Assembly (NCBI RefSeq): GCF_000262345.1
Contig: NZ_AJTQ01000052.1
Coordinates: forward strand, 1 to 49,659
Direction of reading: 5' to 3'
Origin: Streptomyces xiaopingdaonensis
GTDB lineage: Bacteria; Actinomycetota; Actinomycetes; Streptomycetales; Streptomycetaceae
DNA length: 49,659 bases
Every line of letters begins with the position of its first letter. Position 1 is the first letter of the stretch. The notes beneath the pieces are model-generated. The model saw only the letters and a program-made list of their open reading frames with translations. It searched no databases and had not been told where the DNA came from. The translations under genes were made by a program, and so were the position numbers. Shown in pieces: positions 42,388 to 49,659 of the stretch.

Positions 42388-43755
42388 ATGGCACATCCGA
42401 ACGCGGCGCACCGGCTCGACCGGTTGCCGATATCCCGCTTCCACAAAGTGACGCTCGTCGCCGTCGCCTTCGCGTACTTCTTCGAGTTCGCGGACATCAA
42501 CAGCTTCGCCGTCACCGCCCCCCGTCTGATCACCCTCTGGGGCGTCACGGTCGACCAGGTCGCCTACGTCACCTCGCTCTCCTTCGTCGGCATGTTCATC
42601 GGCTCGATCGTCGCCAGCCGCATCGCCGACCGGCTGGGACGGAAGAAGGCCCTCACCCTCACGACGGTCTTCTTCGGCTCCTTCTCGTTCCTCTCCGTCT
42701 TCGCCTGGGACATCCTGTCGCTCGGCGTGCTCCGCGTCCTCACCTCGGCCGGGCTCTCCGCGATGACCGTTGTCGCCGTGGTCTACGTGAGCGAGCTCTA
42801 CCCCTCGGCCGTCCGCGGCAAGTACCAGGCGTACGCCATCGTCATCGGCATCTGCGGAACCCCCGTCACCAGCCTCATCGCCAGCCTCGTCGTGCCGCTC
42901 GCCGACTGGACCTGGCGGTTGGTCTTCCTGTGGGGCGCCCTCGGCATCCTCTTCCTCCTCTTCACCCGGTACCTCAAGGAGTCGCCGCGCTGGTACGAGA
43001 GCAAGGGCGAGTACGAGAAGGCCGAGGCGACCCTCCGCGAGATCGAGGCCCAGGTCGAGGCGGAGAAGGGGCCGCTGCCCGAGCCGCTCCCGCCCGTCGA
43101 CGAGGTCCCGCAGACCAAGGCCCCGCTCAAGCTGCTCCTCCAGCGCAAGTACCTCGTGCCCACGCTGGTGTTGACCGTTCTGTGGGTCACCCAGACGATC
43201 GGCTTCTTCGGGTACTCGAGCTGGGCGCCGACGCTGCTCGCCAAGGAGGGCTTCAGCGTCGAGAAGTCGATCTTCTACATCGCGCTCACCACGGTCGGCG
43301 CACCGCTCGGCTCCTACGTCGCGTCGCTCGTCACCGACCGCTTCGAGCGCAAGTGGTGCCTCGTCGTCTTCGGCCTCGCCATCGCCGCCTGCGGACTGCT
43401 CTACGGGCTGACGTTCAACCCCGTCTTCATCATCGTCTTCGGCTTCGCCGTCAACATGCTGGAGCGCGGCTACACCGCCCTCGCCTACGCGTACTCGCCC
43501 GAGCTCTTCGACACCAGGGGCCGCTCCCTCGGTACCGGCATCTCCTACGGCCTCGGCCGCCTCTCCAACGCCGCGGGCCCGCTCGTCATCGCGGCGCTCT
43601 ACAACAGCACGGGGTACCAGAGCGTCTTCTTCTTCATCGCCGGCACCTGGGTCGTCGGCGCCGTCGTGCTCGCCCTCTTCGGAGCCGGCACCCGCCGCGC
43701 CCGCCTCGCCTCGGCACAGGGACCGGCCAAGGACGCCGAGCCCTCCGCGGTGTGA
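42388..43755 (+). CDS. MFS transporter of the PDC operon (probable aromatic acid or PDC importer)
   Basis: A 455-residue MFS protein with twelve helices and a hydrophilic central loop (residues ~190-240). The loop motif RIADRLGRKKALTL between helices 2 and 3 and the sugar-porter-like YVSELYPSAVRGK and RYLKESPRWY are present. Such sugar/metabolite symporters often import aromatic acids in catabolic operons. It is the last gene of the galD-ligJ-ligK-ligI unit, so its substrate is probably PDC or a lignin-derived acid. The specific substrate cannot be decided from sequence. Confidence 0.88.
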   Translation: MAHPNAAHRLDRLPISRFHKVTLVAVAFAYFFEFADINSFAVTAPRLITLWGVTVDQVAYVTSLSFVGMFIGSIVASRIADRLGRKKALTLTTVFFGSFSFLSVFAWDILSLGVLRVLTSAGLSAMTVVAVVYVSELYPSAVRGKYQAYAIVIGICGTPVTSLIASLVVPLADWTWRLVFLWGALGILFLLFTRYLKESPRWYESKGEYEKAEATLREIEAQVEAEKGPLPEPLPPVDEVPQTKAPLKLLLQRKYLVPTLVLTVLWVTQTIGFFGYSSWAPTLLAKEGFSVEKSIFYIALTTVGAPLGSYVASLVTDRFERKWCLVVFGLAIAACGLLYGLTFNPVFIIVFGFAVNMLERGYTALAYAYSPELFDTRGRSLGTGISYGLGRLSNAAGPLVIAALYNSTGYQSVFFFIAGTWVVGAVVLALFGAGTRRARLASAQGPAKDAEPSAV

Positions 43756-44249
43756 CGTGCACGGCGTCCGGTGGTGGCGGCTGTCGGGCGGGGTGCCGAC
43801 TCGCGGGCTTCCACGGGCCCTCGGGCCGGCACCTCTCGGACGGAGAGCCCCGGCTGCCGCTCCGGGCCGACGACGGGCGTCGGGTGCAGGGCTCCGACGG
43901 CCGCCCGCCGGGCGAACGGCGAGCGGGACCGCCCCCGTCATGTCTTCGGCGGTCCTGCAATGGGGCCGCTGGCCTCCGGGCCCGGTATGACTGTGTCCCC
44001 TGTCGAAGGCGTGACCCGGGGGGTGGTGTTCGCCGGGTTCGGGAGGTGTCCGTCGGAGACGCCACCGTGGACTTCTGCGCCCACTATGACCGGAGCCCCT
44101 CCGACCCCGACTACCCCACCGAACTGTGCGTCGGTGTCAGGACCGCCGCCGTCCTGCCGACCACCATCGGCGACGGCACCAGCTTCCCCACCGCCGCCCA
44201 CCTGGCTTCCTACGCCGGCCTCACACCGACGACGAACATCCGGGAGAGG
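43756..44249. other. Gene-poor patch with transposase debris
   Basis: 494 bases with no complete gene. Its right part contains the IS110-type transposase fragment listed separately. The rest (43756-44129) has open frames without recognisable content or ribosome binding sites. It marks a probable recombination scar at the end of the PDC operon. Confidence 0.6.
44130..44237 (+). pseudogene. IS110-family transposase fragment
   Basis: A short frame encodes VGVRTAAVLPTTIGDGTS followed by FPTAAHLASYAGLTPTTN, the conserved transposase_20 segment of IS110/IS116/IS902 elements. The N-terminal RuvC-like half and the rest of the C-terminal domain are absent, and the similarity stops 12 bases before the uracil-DNA glycosylase stop on the other strand. 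A dead remnant of a former insertion. Confidence 0.7.
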
Positions 44250-45038
44250 TCATTGCGTCCCGGGTTCGGGACGCATCGGCAGTCCGGCGCGGTCGGCGCC
44301 ACGGCGCAGTACGGTGCAGAGCATGGCGGGGCTGAGAGTGCGGGTGGACAGGTTCCGCTGGCTGGGGTGATAGCCGCCGATCAGGTGGACGCCTCCTTCA
44401 TCGCCGCAGTCAGGGATCAAGGCTTCCGCGCCGTGTCCGAAGACCGGGCGCGGACGAGGGATCCGCCATCCCGCGCTGGCCAGTGCCGGCAGCACGGCCC
44501 GCCAGGCGAAGGCACCGAGAGCCACGACGGCTCGCAGGGTCGGACGCAGGAGTTCCAGCTCGCGGACGAGCCAGGGCCGACAGGTGTCGCGTTCCGAGAC
44601 GCTGGGCCGGTTCTCAGGGGGTGCGCAGTGCAGCGGCACCGTGATGCGCACCCCGTACAACCGCATCCCGTCCTCGGCGTGCGTGGCGACCGGCTGGGAG
44701 GCCAGGCCGATGTCGGACAGCGCGGCATACAGTACGTCGCCGGACGGATCACCCGTGAAGATACGGCCGGTGCGGTTGCCACCGTGTGCAGCCGGAGCCA
44801 ACCCGACGATCGCCAGCGGGGCATTCGCCGGGCCGAACCCGGGCACCGGTCTGGCCCAGTATTCCCAGTCCATGAACGCCCTGCGCTTGACCCTTGCGAC
44901 GTTCTCCCGCCAGGCGACCAGCCGCGGACAAGCCCGGCAAGTGGTCACCTTCGCATCCAGCTCCTGTACCGCACTCAGCGGGGGAGCCGTCACCGCGGGA
45001 AACTCGGGGCTCTCCGGCCCCGAGCGGTCACCGTGCAT
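44250..45038 (-). CDS. Family 5 uracil-DNA glycosylase (UdgB-type)
   Basis: A 262-residue DNA repair enzyme that removes uracil and related deaminated bases. Motif A is GLAPAAHGGNRTGRIFTGD (about residues 78-96), the family-5 hallmark with Ala-Ala-His instead of a catalytic Asp. The C-terminal motif GGYHPSQRN binds DNA. Four Cys, in TTCRACPRL near the N-terminus and in PLHCAPP and RDTCRPW, are the probable 4Fe-4S ligands. GAGGAG lies six bases before the ATG. It appears complete, although its end abuts transposase debris. Confidence 0.92.
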   Translation of the reverse strand: MHGDRSGPESPEFPAVTAPPLSAVQELDAKVTTCRACPRLVAWRENVARVKRRAFMDWEYWARPVPGFGPANAPLAIVGLAPAAHGGNRTGRIFTGDPSGDVLYAALSDIGLASQPVATHAEDGMRLYGVRITVPLHCAPPENRPSVSERDTCRPWLVRELELLRPTLRAVVALGAFAWRAVLPALASAGWRIPRPRPVFGHGAEALIPDCGDEGGVHLIGGYHPSQRNLSTRTLSPAMLCTVLRRGADRAGLPMRPEPGTQ

Positions 45039-45376
45039 CTCACGCTCCTCGCCACCAGCCGTACCGGTCAGCCGGCCATCCCTGCGCCCGGCGACGCGTC
45101 TGCTGGACCTCGGTCTCCGTCGAGGAACACGATCGCTGGGGAGCGTCGAACCGACGGGTATCTCTCGCGGAGTCTATGAGGAGACCTCCTCCGAGCGCGG
45201 AAGACAGGTTCCTTCTCGACCACTTTCGCCGCGCGGGTGTCCCACGGGGGCGCGCAAGGTGTTGTTTCCTCTTTCCGGGCCGGCGGTTCGGTCTGCTCGG
45301 GTTCGCGGAGGTGCGGGACGACGAGACACGCGCCTGCAACGGGAGTGCCCGCACGTCCCACCGCTCCGTCACGCAG
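45039..45376. other. Gene-free stretch left of the glutamate-synthase-like gene
   Basis: 338 bases between the divergent glycosylase promoter side and the stop of the glutamate-synthase-like gene. Open frames of up to about 120 codons on the minus strand have no known content, no clear ribosome binding site and end in other features. I see nothing convincing in it. Confidence 0.5.
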
Positions 45377-46894
45377 TCATGCGGCGGCGACCAGCGCCGT
45401 GACCTCGTCGGCAAGGGATTTGCCGAGCTCGCCCCAGCCGTCCTTGTAGCCGTAGACGCTGGCCAGTGTGCGGGCCTCGTAGTCGCCGTTCATGATGTCG
45501 ATGTCAGTGGCCTTGATCAGCCCTGGGTGCGCGACGCCGACGGCCGAGGAGACCTTCATCAGCTCCGTGCGCAGGGTGCGAAGATAGACTGCGGCCCGTG
45601 TGGCCTTCGAGGCCGGGTCCAGGCCGCGGGCCAGCCGCGGATTCTGGGTGGCGACCCCGGTCGGGCACTTGTCGGTGTGGCACTTCTGCGCCTGGATGCA
45701 GCCGATCGAGAACATCGCCTCACGCGCCACGTTGATCATGTCCGCACCCAGTGCGAAGGCGACCGCGGCGTTCTCCGGCAGACCGAGCTTCCCGGAGGCG
45801 ATGAAGGTCAACTCATCGGTCAGCCCCAGCTCGGCGAAGATGCCGTACACCCGGGAGAATCCCATCCGGAAAGGCAGCGACACCGAGTCGGAGAACAGCA
45901 GCGGCGCCGCACCCGTACCGCCCTCGCCCCCGTCGACGGTCACGAAGTCGACACCACGCTCGCCATGCGCCATCAGCCCGGCCAGCTCCTGCCAGAACTC
46001 CGTCTCGCCCACCGCACTCTTTATCCCGACCGGCAAACCGGTCTCGGCGGCCAGCAGCTCGACGAAATCCAGCATGGAGTCGACATCGTGGAACGCCGTG
46101 TGCCGCGAGGGGGAGGCACAGTCCTCGCCGAGCGGGATGCCGCGAATCTCGGAGATCTCCGGAGTCACCTTCGCACCCGGCAGCATTCCGCCCAACCCCG
46201 GCTTGGCCCCCTGCGAGAGCTTGATCTCTATCGCCCTGACCGGGGCACTCGCGACGACCTCCTTGAGCTTGTCGAGGTTGAAGCTGCCGTCCTCGTTCCG
46301 GCAGCCGAAATACGCCGTGCCGATCTGCAGCACGAGATCGGCACCGCCTCGGTGGTACGGCGAGAGGCCGCCCTCTCCCGTGTTGTGCATCGCCCCCGCA
46401 AGCGCCGCCCCCTCATTCAGCGCCGTGATCGCCGCCCCGGAGAGCGAACCGAAGCTCATCGCCGAGATGTTCACCACGCTTGCCGGCCGGAACGCCCTTG
46501 CACGCCCCCGCGGCCCGCCCAGCACCTTGGCCGAGGGCAGCGGGGCCTGCGGATCATGCATATCGGGCAGCGCACCGGCGAACGTACGCTGCTTCAGATA
46601 CGCATGCCCCTGCATGTGCTCGACGTCGTTGTCGGTCCCGAACCCGAAGTAGTTGTTCTCCTCCTTCGCCGACGCATAGATCCAACTGCGCTGGTCACGG
46701 CTGAAGGGCCGCTCCTCGTCGTTGGAGGTCACGATGTACTGACGCAGCTCCGGCCCGATCTTCTCCAGCAGGTAACGGGCGTGCCCGAGAACCGGGAAAT
46801 TTCGGAGCAGAGCGTGCTTCTTCTGGACAAGGTCACGAGCAGCCACAAGACTCACGGCTGCCGCGGTGGCCGCGGCGATGCTCCGGACGCGCAT
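45377..46894 (-). CDS. Stand-alone FMN-binding glutamate-synthase-like protein
   Basis: A 505-residue protein related to the FMN domain of the glutamate synthase large subunit. A membrane-type or signal-like helix is at residues ~3-20 (SIAAATAAAVSLVAARD). The barrel contains SAMSFGSLSGAAITAL, GEGGLSPYH, KLSQGAKPGLGG and VDGGEGGTGAAP (FMN/2-oxoglutarate site). The 3Fe-4S cluster Cys are in IGCIQAQKCHTDKCPTG. There is no glutaminase domain, so it is not a full GltB. ATG 46894 has GAGGAGG seven bases upstream. Such stand-alone forms are widespread; the in vivo substrate is uncertain. Confidence 0.9.
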   Translation of the reverse strand: MRVRSIAAATAAAVSLVAARDLVQKKHALLRNFPVLGHARYLLEKIGPELRQYIVTSNDEERPFSRDQRSWIYASAKEENNYFGFGTDNDVEHMQGHAYLKQRTFAGALPDMHDPQAPLPSAKVLGGPRGRARAFRPASVVNISAMSFGSLSGAAITALNEGAALAGAMHNTGEGGLSPYHRGGADLVLQIGTAYFGCRNEDGSFNLDKLKEVVASAPVRAIEIKLSQGAKPGLGGMLPGAKVTPEISEIRGIPLGEDCASPSRHTAFHDVDSMLDFVELLAAETGLPVGIKSAVGETEFWQELAGLMAHGERGVDFVTVDGGEGGTGAAPLLFSDSVSLPFRMGFSRVYGIFAELGLTDELTFIASGKLGLPENAAVAFALGADMINVAREAMFSIGCIQAQKCHTDKCPTGVATQNPRLARGLDPASKATRAAVYLRTLRTELMKVSSAVGVAHPGLIKATDIDIMNGDYEARTLASVYGYKDGWGELGKSLADEVTALVAAA

Positions 46895-47735
46895 GAACCC
46901 CCTCCTCATTGCCAGACGCCATCGCCAGCCGGTGGACGTCGTCGTCTCCTGTCGGGTGTCGGGCAGGCAAGCACTCCACACGGGTGGCGTTGCACACCGA
47001 AGAACGCAGGCGATGGTAGAGGCCAACACGGAGAGGTCGACGGGCAGGGTCACCAAGCGGGACGGATTCACAGGCGAGTGACAGCGCCCGCACACACTCG
47101 GCCACAGGGCCGCGAACTCGCGTCGCGCCACCGCATCGCACGCGAGGTGTGCTTGCTGTTGACGAGCGCGCGCTCACGGGGACTGCACCGCCTGAGACGG
47201 CTCTTGACGACAGCGCGACGGCCGACCTGTCGAGCAGCACTTGTCGTGTTCGCCCTTGCCGGCTGCGAGGCGACCGTGAGCTGACCATCGACCGCGACGG
47301 ACAGCAGAACTCGCCAGGCCGACACATGCGCCGATCGTCGACCGCGGCCCGGGCGGGCACCGGAGACACCGATGTCCCGTCGCCGTCGTGAACGGCTGCC
47401 CCGGCACACCGCCGCCCCGGCTTCACCGACGAACCCGCCGTCGCCACCGGGTGGTGGCGCTTCCCCGCCTACGCCGACAGGCTGCTCGCGGCCCAGTTAG
47501 GCGTTGCAGAGCAGTAGTTGCAGGAGAGCGTCACCGAAGGCGAACATCGTTGCGCCCTCGGGCCTGCTGCCCTGAGCAGACACACGCGAACTGAGCGCCC
47601 GCCGGCCCGAGACAGCCGTGCCCTGAGCCGGAAGGGGACGAGCATGCACCGACGAGCGTTGGTGCTCTTCAGGACCGAACCGTCGAGCGCGAGTGGGCGA
47701 GCGACCGGGTCAGGCCCGAAGCCGCGTCGCCGCGC
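46895..47735. other. 841-base stretch without a recognised gene
   Basis: Several open frames cross this stretch on both strands, but none has a good start, a recognisable domain or the usual third-position G/C pattern. One forward patch, GFTDEPAVATGWWRFPAYAD followed by RLLAAQLGVAEQ and a stop near 47519, could be the end of a decayed gene. I see no tRNA or complete insertion element. With the IS110 debris it suggests an eroded, rearranged region. Confidence 0.5.
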
Positions 47736-49121
47736 TCAACGTTCGACCGCAGGGGGTTGCGCGGGCCCGGTCACGGCCGCCTTCCGGTACTCCTCGGCCT
47801 CCTGCCGGGTGACATGGTCGACCTGGCGGAAGAGCGCCGGGACCGAGGCCAGGCAACACAGGCAGCCGATGATGACCCACAGGGTAGGGGCGTAGACCGT
47901 CAGCCGGGCCGTTGCCCACGTCATCAAGGCCGGTGTGGTGCCGGCAAAGAAGACGGCGGCGAGGTTGTAGCTGACCGCGAGGCCCGTTGAGCGGACGGCC
48001 ACCGGGAACACCCGGGGCAGAACCGATGGTGCGACCCCGGAGAACGCTGCGACGCTGGCGCACAGCACGGCGTGAACGAGTAGCAGGACGGTCAGGTTCG
48101 GCTGACTGTGCAGCCACCACAGGCAAGGTGTGGGGATCAGAACCATTGCGACTGAGCTCCACACCACCACCTGGCGGGCCCCTACGCGGTCGGCTATCCA
48201 CCCTCCGGCGAGGCAGCCGACGATCACGACCGCATTGCCGAACAAGGAGGCGAGAAAGGCCTGCTGGGAAGAAAAGCCCAGCCCGATGGCCGGGTCCTTG
48301 TAGTAGGTGGGCAGGTAAATGAGGAAGGCGTAGACACAGACGGTCCACAGTATGGAGAAGAGGAAAGCGGCGCACAGCTCCTTGGGATACTCCGTCACCA
48401 GCCCTCGCAGCGGCCCGGGCTTCGGGCGAATGGCGTCCGCGGCACTGTGCCGGGTGAATTCCTCGCTTTCCGGCAGACTGCGGCGGATGTACAGGCCTAT
48501 CGGAATGATCAGCAAGCCGAGAAGGAAGGGGATCCGCCAGGCCCAGTCCTGGACCGCCTCCTCGGGGAAGACCGTGGTGATGGTGAAGCCGACCAGTGCG
48601 GACAGCAGGTTGGAGATGCCCATGGAGGCCTGCAGCCAGGAGGAGTACAGGGAACGCCGGTCGGCAGGCGCGTTCTCCAGCATGTAGGCGGCCGCGCCGC
48701 CGATCTCGCCGCCGGTTGAGAAGCCCTGGAAGAGCCTCCCCGCCAGCAGCAGAATCGGTGCGCCGACACCGATGAAAGCGATCGGCGGTGCCGCGGCGAT
48801 GATGAGCGTGCCGATGCCCATGGCGCCGATCGACAGCATGAGTGCGGCCTTGCGCCCCATCCGGTCGCCGTAGACGCCCCCGATCACCGCTCCCAGCGGG
48901 CGGGCCACGAAGCCGGCGCCGAACACCACGAACGTGCTCATCAGCGCCGAGGTCGGGTCGTCGTCCCGGAAGAAGTTGTGGGCGATGTAGCTGGCGAAGA
49001 AGGCGTAGACGGAGAAGTCGTACCACTTCATCGCGTTGCCGAACGCCGCCGCGGCCACTGCTCGGCGAGGCTGCACGTGCGCGGGGGTGGCCTCGGGGGA
49101 TGCCCGCTGCGAAGTCGCCAT
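47736..49121 (-). CDS. MHS-family MFS transporter (metabolite:H+ symporter)
   Basis: A 461-residue MFS protein with twelve helices. The N-terminal FGNAMKWYDFSVYAFFASYIA and the loop motif GDRMGRKAALML after GAVIGGVYGDR are typical of the metabolite:H+ symporter (MHS) group, which imports carboxylates, betaines and similar compounds. FQGFSTGGEIGGAAAYMLE is also characteristic. AGGAGG lies ten bases before the ATG. The partial M20 amidohydrolase gene ends 47 bases upstream on the same strand, so transporter and hydrolase form one catabolic operon. Confidence 0.92.
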   Translation of the reverse strand: MATSQRASPEATPAHVQPRRAVAAAAFGNAMKWYDFSVYAFFASYIAHNFFRDDDPTSALMSTFVVFGAGFVARPLGAVIGGVYGDRMGRKAALMLSIGAMGIGTLIIAAAPPIAFIGVGAPILLLAGRLFQGFSTGGEIGGAAAYMLENAPADRRSLYSSWLQASMGISNLLSALVGFTITTVFPEEAVQDWAWRIPFLLGLLIIPIGLYIRRSLPESEEFTRHSAADAIRPKPGPLRGLVTEYPKELCAAFLFSILWTVCVYAFLIYLPTYYKDPAIGLGFSSQQAFLASLFGNAVVIVGCLAGGWIADRVGARQVVVWSSVAMVLIPTPCLWWLHSQPNLTVLLLVHAVLCASVAAFSGVAPSVLPRVFPVAVRSTGLAVSYNLAAVFFAGTTPALMTWATARLTVYAPTLWVIIGCLCCLASVPALFRQVDHVTRQEAEEYRKAAVTGPAQPPAVER

Positions 49122-49168
49122 GCCGGGGCGCCTCCTTGTCGTTGCTCGGCTGTGGACTGTGTGGCTGA

Positions 49169-49659
49169 CTACTTCAGTGCTGTCGGCTGTTCGTAACCGT
49201 CGAGGTTGATCAGGGTGGCGGTCAGGACGTGTACGCCCTGCGCGATGTCGGAGATCTCGGTCAACTCCTCGGGGCAGTGGCTACGGCCCCCGACGGAGGG
49301 AACGAAGACCATGCCCATCGGGCCGAGATGGGAAAGGTGCGCGGCGTCGTGACCGGCACCGGAGGGGACGGCCTGCCACGGCAGTCCGAGCCCGTCGGAC
49401 GCCTCCGCGATGACGTCCTGAACCAGACCCGAGGCGGGCACGGGATCCTGATCGGTCAGCCATTCGAAGTCGACGTCCACGCCGCGCTGCCGCGCCTCGG
49501 CGGCGATCTCGTCGACGATCCGCTTCTGCGCGCCGCGCAGCCAGGTGCCGTCCACGCTGCGGATCTCGGCCCACATCCGGGCCTCGTCACTGATGACGCC
49601 CATCGAACGGGGCGAGGAGTCGATGCTGCCCAGGGTGGCGACGCCGTGGACGGGCGCCC
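49169..49659 (-). CDS. M20-family amidohydrolase (hydantoinase/allantoate-type), partial
   Basis: The C-terminal 163 residues of a larger protein; the frame runs off the right edge with no start. VHGVATLGSIDSSPRSMGVIS and EARMWAEIRSVD belong to the dimerisation domain, and SGAGHDAAHL followed by MGMVFVPSVGGRSHCPEELT holds the C-terminal metal ligand region of the allantoate amidohydrolase/N-carbamoyl amino acid hydrolase branch of M20. The usual SHNPAE reads SHCPEE here, with Cys in place of Asn. Cotranscribed with the MHS transporter. It probably hydrolyses an imported carbamoyl or ureido compound. Confidence 0.85.
   Translation of the reverse strand, partial: APVHGVATLGSIDSSPRSMGVISDEARMWAEIRSVDGTWLRGAQKRIVDEIAAEARQRGVDVDFEWLTDQDPVPASGLVQDVIAEASDGLGLPWQAVPSGAGHDAAHLSHLGPMGMVFVPSVGGRSHCPEELTEISDIAQGVHVLTATLINLDGYEQPTALK

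Noticed and set aside
44130..44237. Intact IS110 element
   Set aside because: Only about 36 codons of transposase are present, with no RuvC-like domain and no visible element ends.
45377..46894. Complete glutamate synthase large subunit
   Set aside because: No N-terminal glutamine amidotransferase domain, no GXGXG C-terminal domain and no GltD gene next to it.
44894..47284. 796-codon forward frame opposite the glutamate-synthase-like gene
   Set aside because: Antisense shadow; the minus-strand product is a full, well-conserved FMN enzyme.
46895..47735. A tRNA or small RNA cluster in the gene-free stretch
   Set aside because: No cloverleaf-like arms, no TTCGA T-loop in a suitable setting and no clear terminator hairpin could be found by eye.

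Overview
The window looks like a Streptomyces chromosome segment (or a very close actinomycete). GC is very high, coding frames show strong third-position G/C, GTG starts and ATGA/GTGA gene overlaps are common, and several families are typical of the genus: PP2C-type SpoIIE phosphatase, DUF397, DUF6479, a beta-helix/AAA+ fusion, an Rv1733c-like membrane protein and SHOCT proteins. No rRNA, tRNA, CRISPR array or complete insertion sequence was seen. Most start codons below were chosen from visible ribosome binding sites or coupling to the upstream stop.

Left part (1-13.4 kb): a geranylgeranyl-reductase-like flavoprotein; a NarL-type histidine kinase/response regulator pair; an alpha/beta hydrolase and MFS exporter facing a ROK regulator; a GNAT acetyltransferase, a PPOX flavoprotein and a SHOCT protein; a degenerate ATP-binding protein; a Cds1-like PLP enzyme; a CPYC-type flavin oxidoreductase coupled to a methyltransferase; a DeoR regulator.

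Middle (13.4-32.3 kb): an 831-residue membrane protein ending in a GHSQG hydrolase-like domain; a small Cys-rich secreted protein; a beta-helix/AAA+ fusion with an Rv1733c-like membrane protein; an acetaldehyde dehydrogenase operon (GAF regulator, ALDH, DUF779); MOSC and NUDIX proteins; a MarR regulator translationally coupled to an MFS exporter; an orphan DUF397 gene behind an operator-rich AT-rich leader; a membrane SpoIIE phosphatase; DUF6479; and a GntR/MFS pair.

Right-centre (32.3-37.1 kb): a Tat-exported N-acetylmuramoyl amidase and an M23 peptidase, the latter behind a long leader that may hold a cyclic-di-AMP riboswitch. Divergent from these is the most unusual unit of the window. A ~725-residue protein joins a Phd/YefM-like segment, a DnaB/KaiC-like ATPase with a broken Walker A, a Pro-Ala linker, and a C-terminal domain that lines up with the catalytic part of Streptomyces telomere primase Tap. 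It is followed with zero spacing by a 189-residue protein resembling the telomere terminal protein Tpg. This may be a divergent terminal-protein replication module.

Right part (37.4-43.8 kb): a FadR-type GntR regulator and a divergent operon galD-ligJ-ligK-ligI-MFS. These encode the steps from 2-pyrone-4,6-dicarboxylate (PDC) to pyruvate and oxaloacetate, the lower protocatechuate-4,5/gallate/syringate pathway, with no ring-cleavage dioxygenase in the window. A clear operator/promoter lies between regulator and operon.

Right end (43.8-49.7 kb): a gene-poor patchwork with an IS110-type transposase fragment, a family-5 uracil-DNA glycosylase, a stand-alone FMN glutamate-synthase-like protein, and the start of a catabolic unit made of an MHS-type transporter and an M20 amidohydrolase cut by the window edge.
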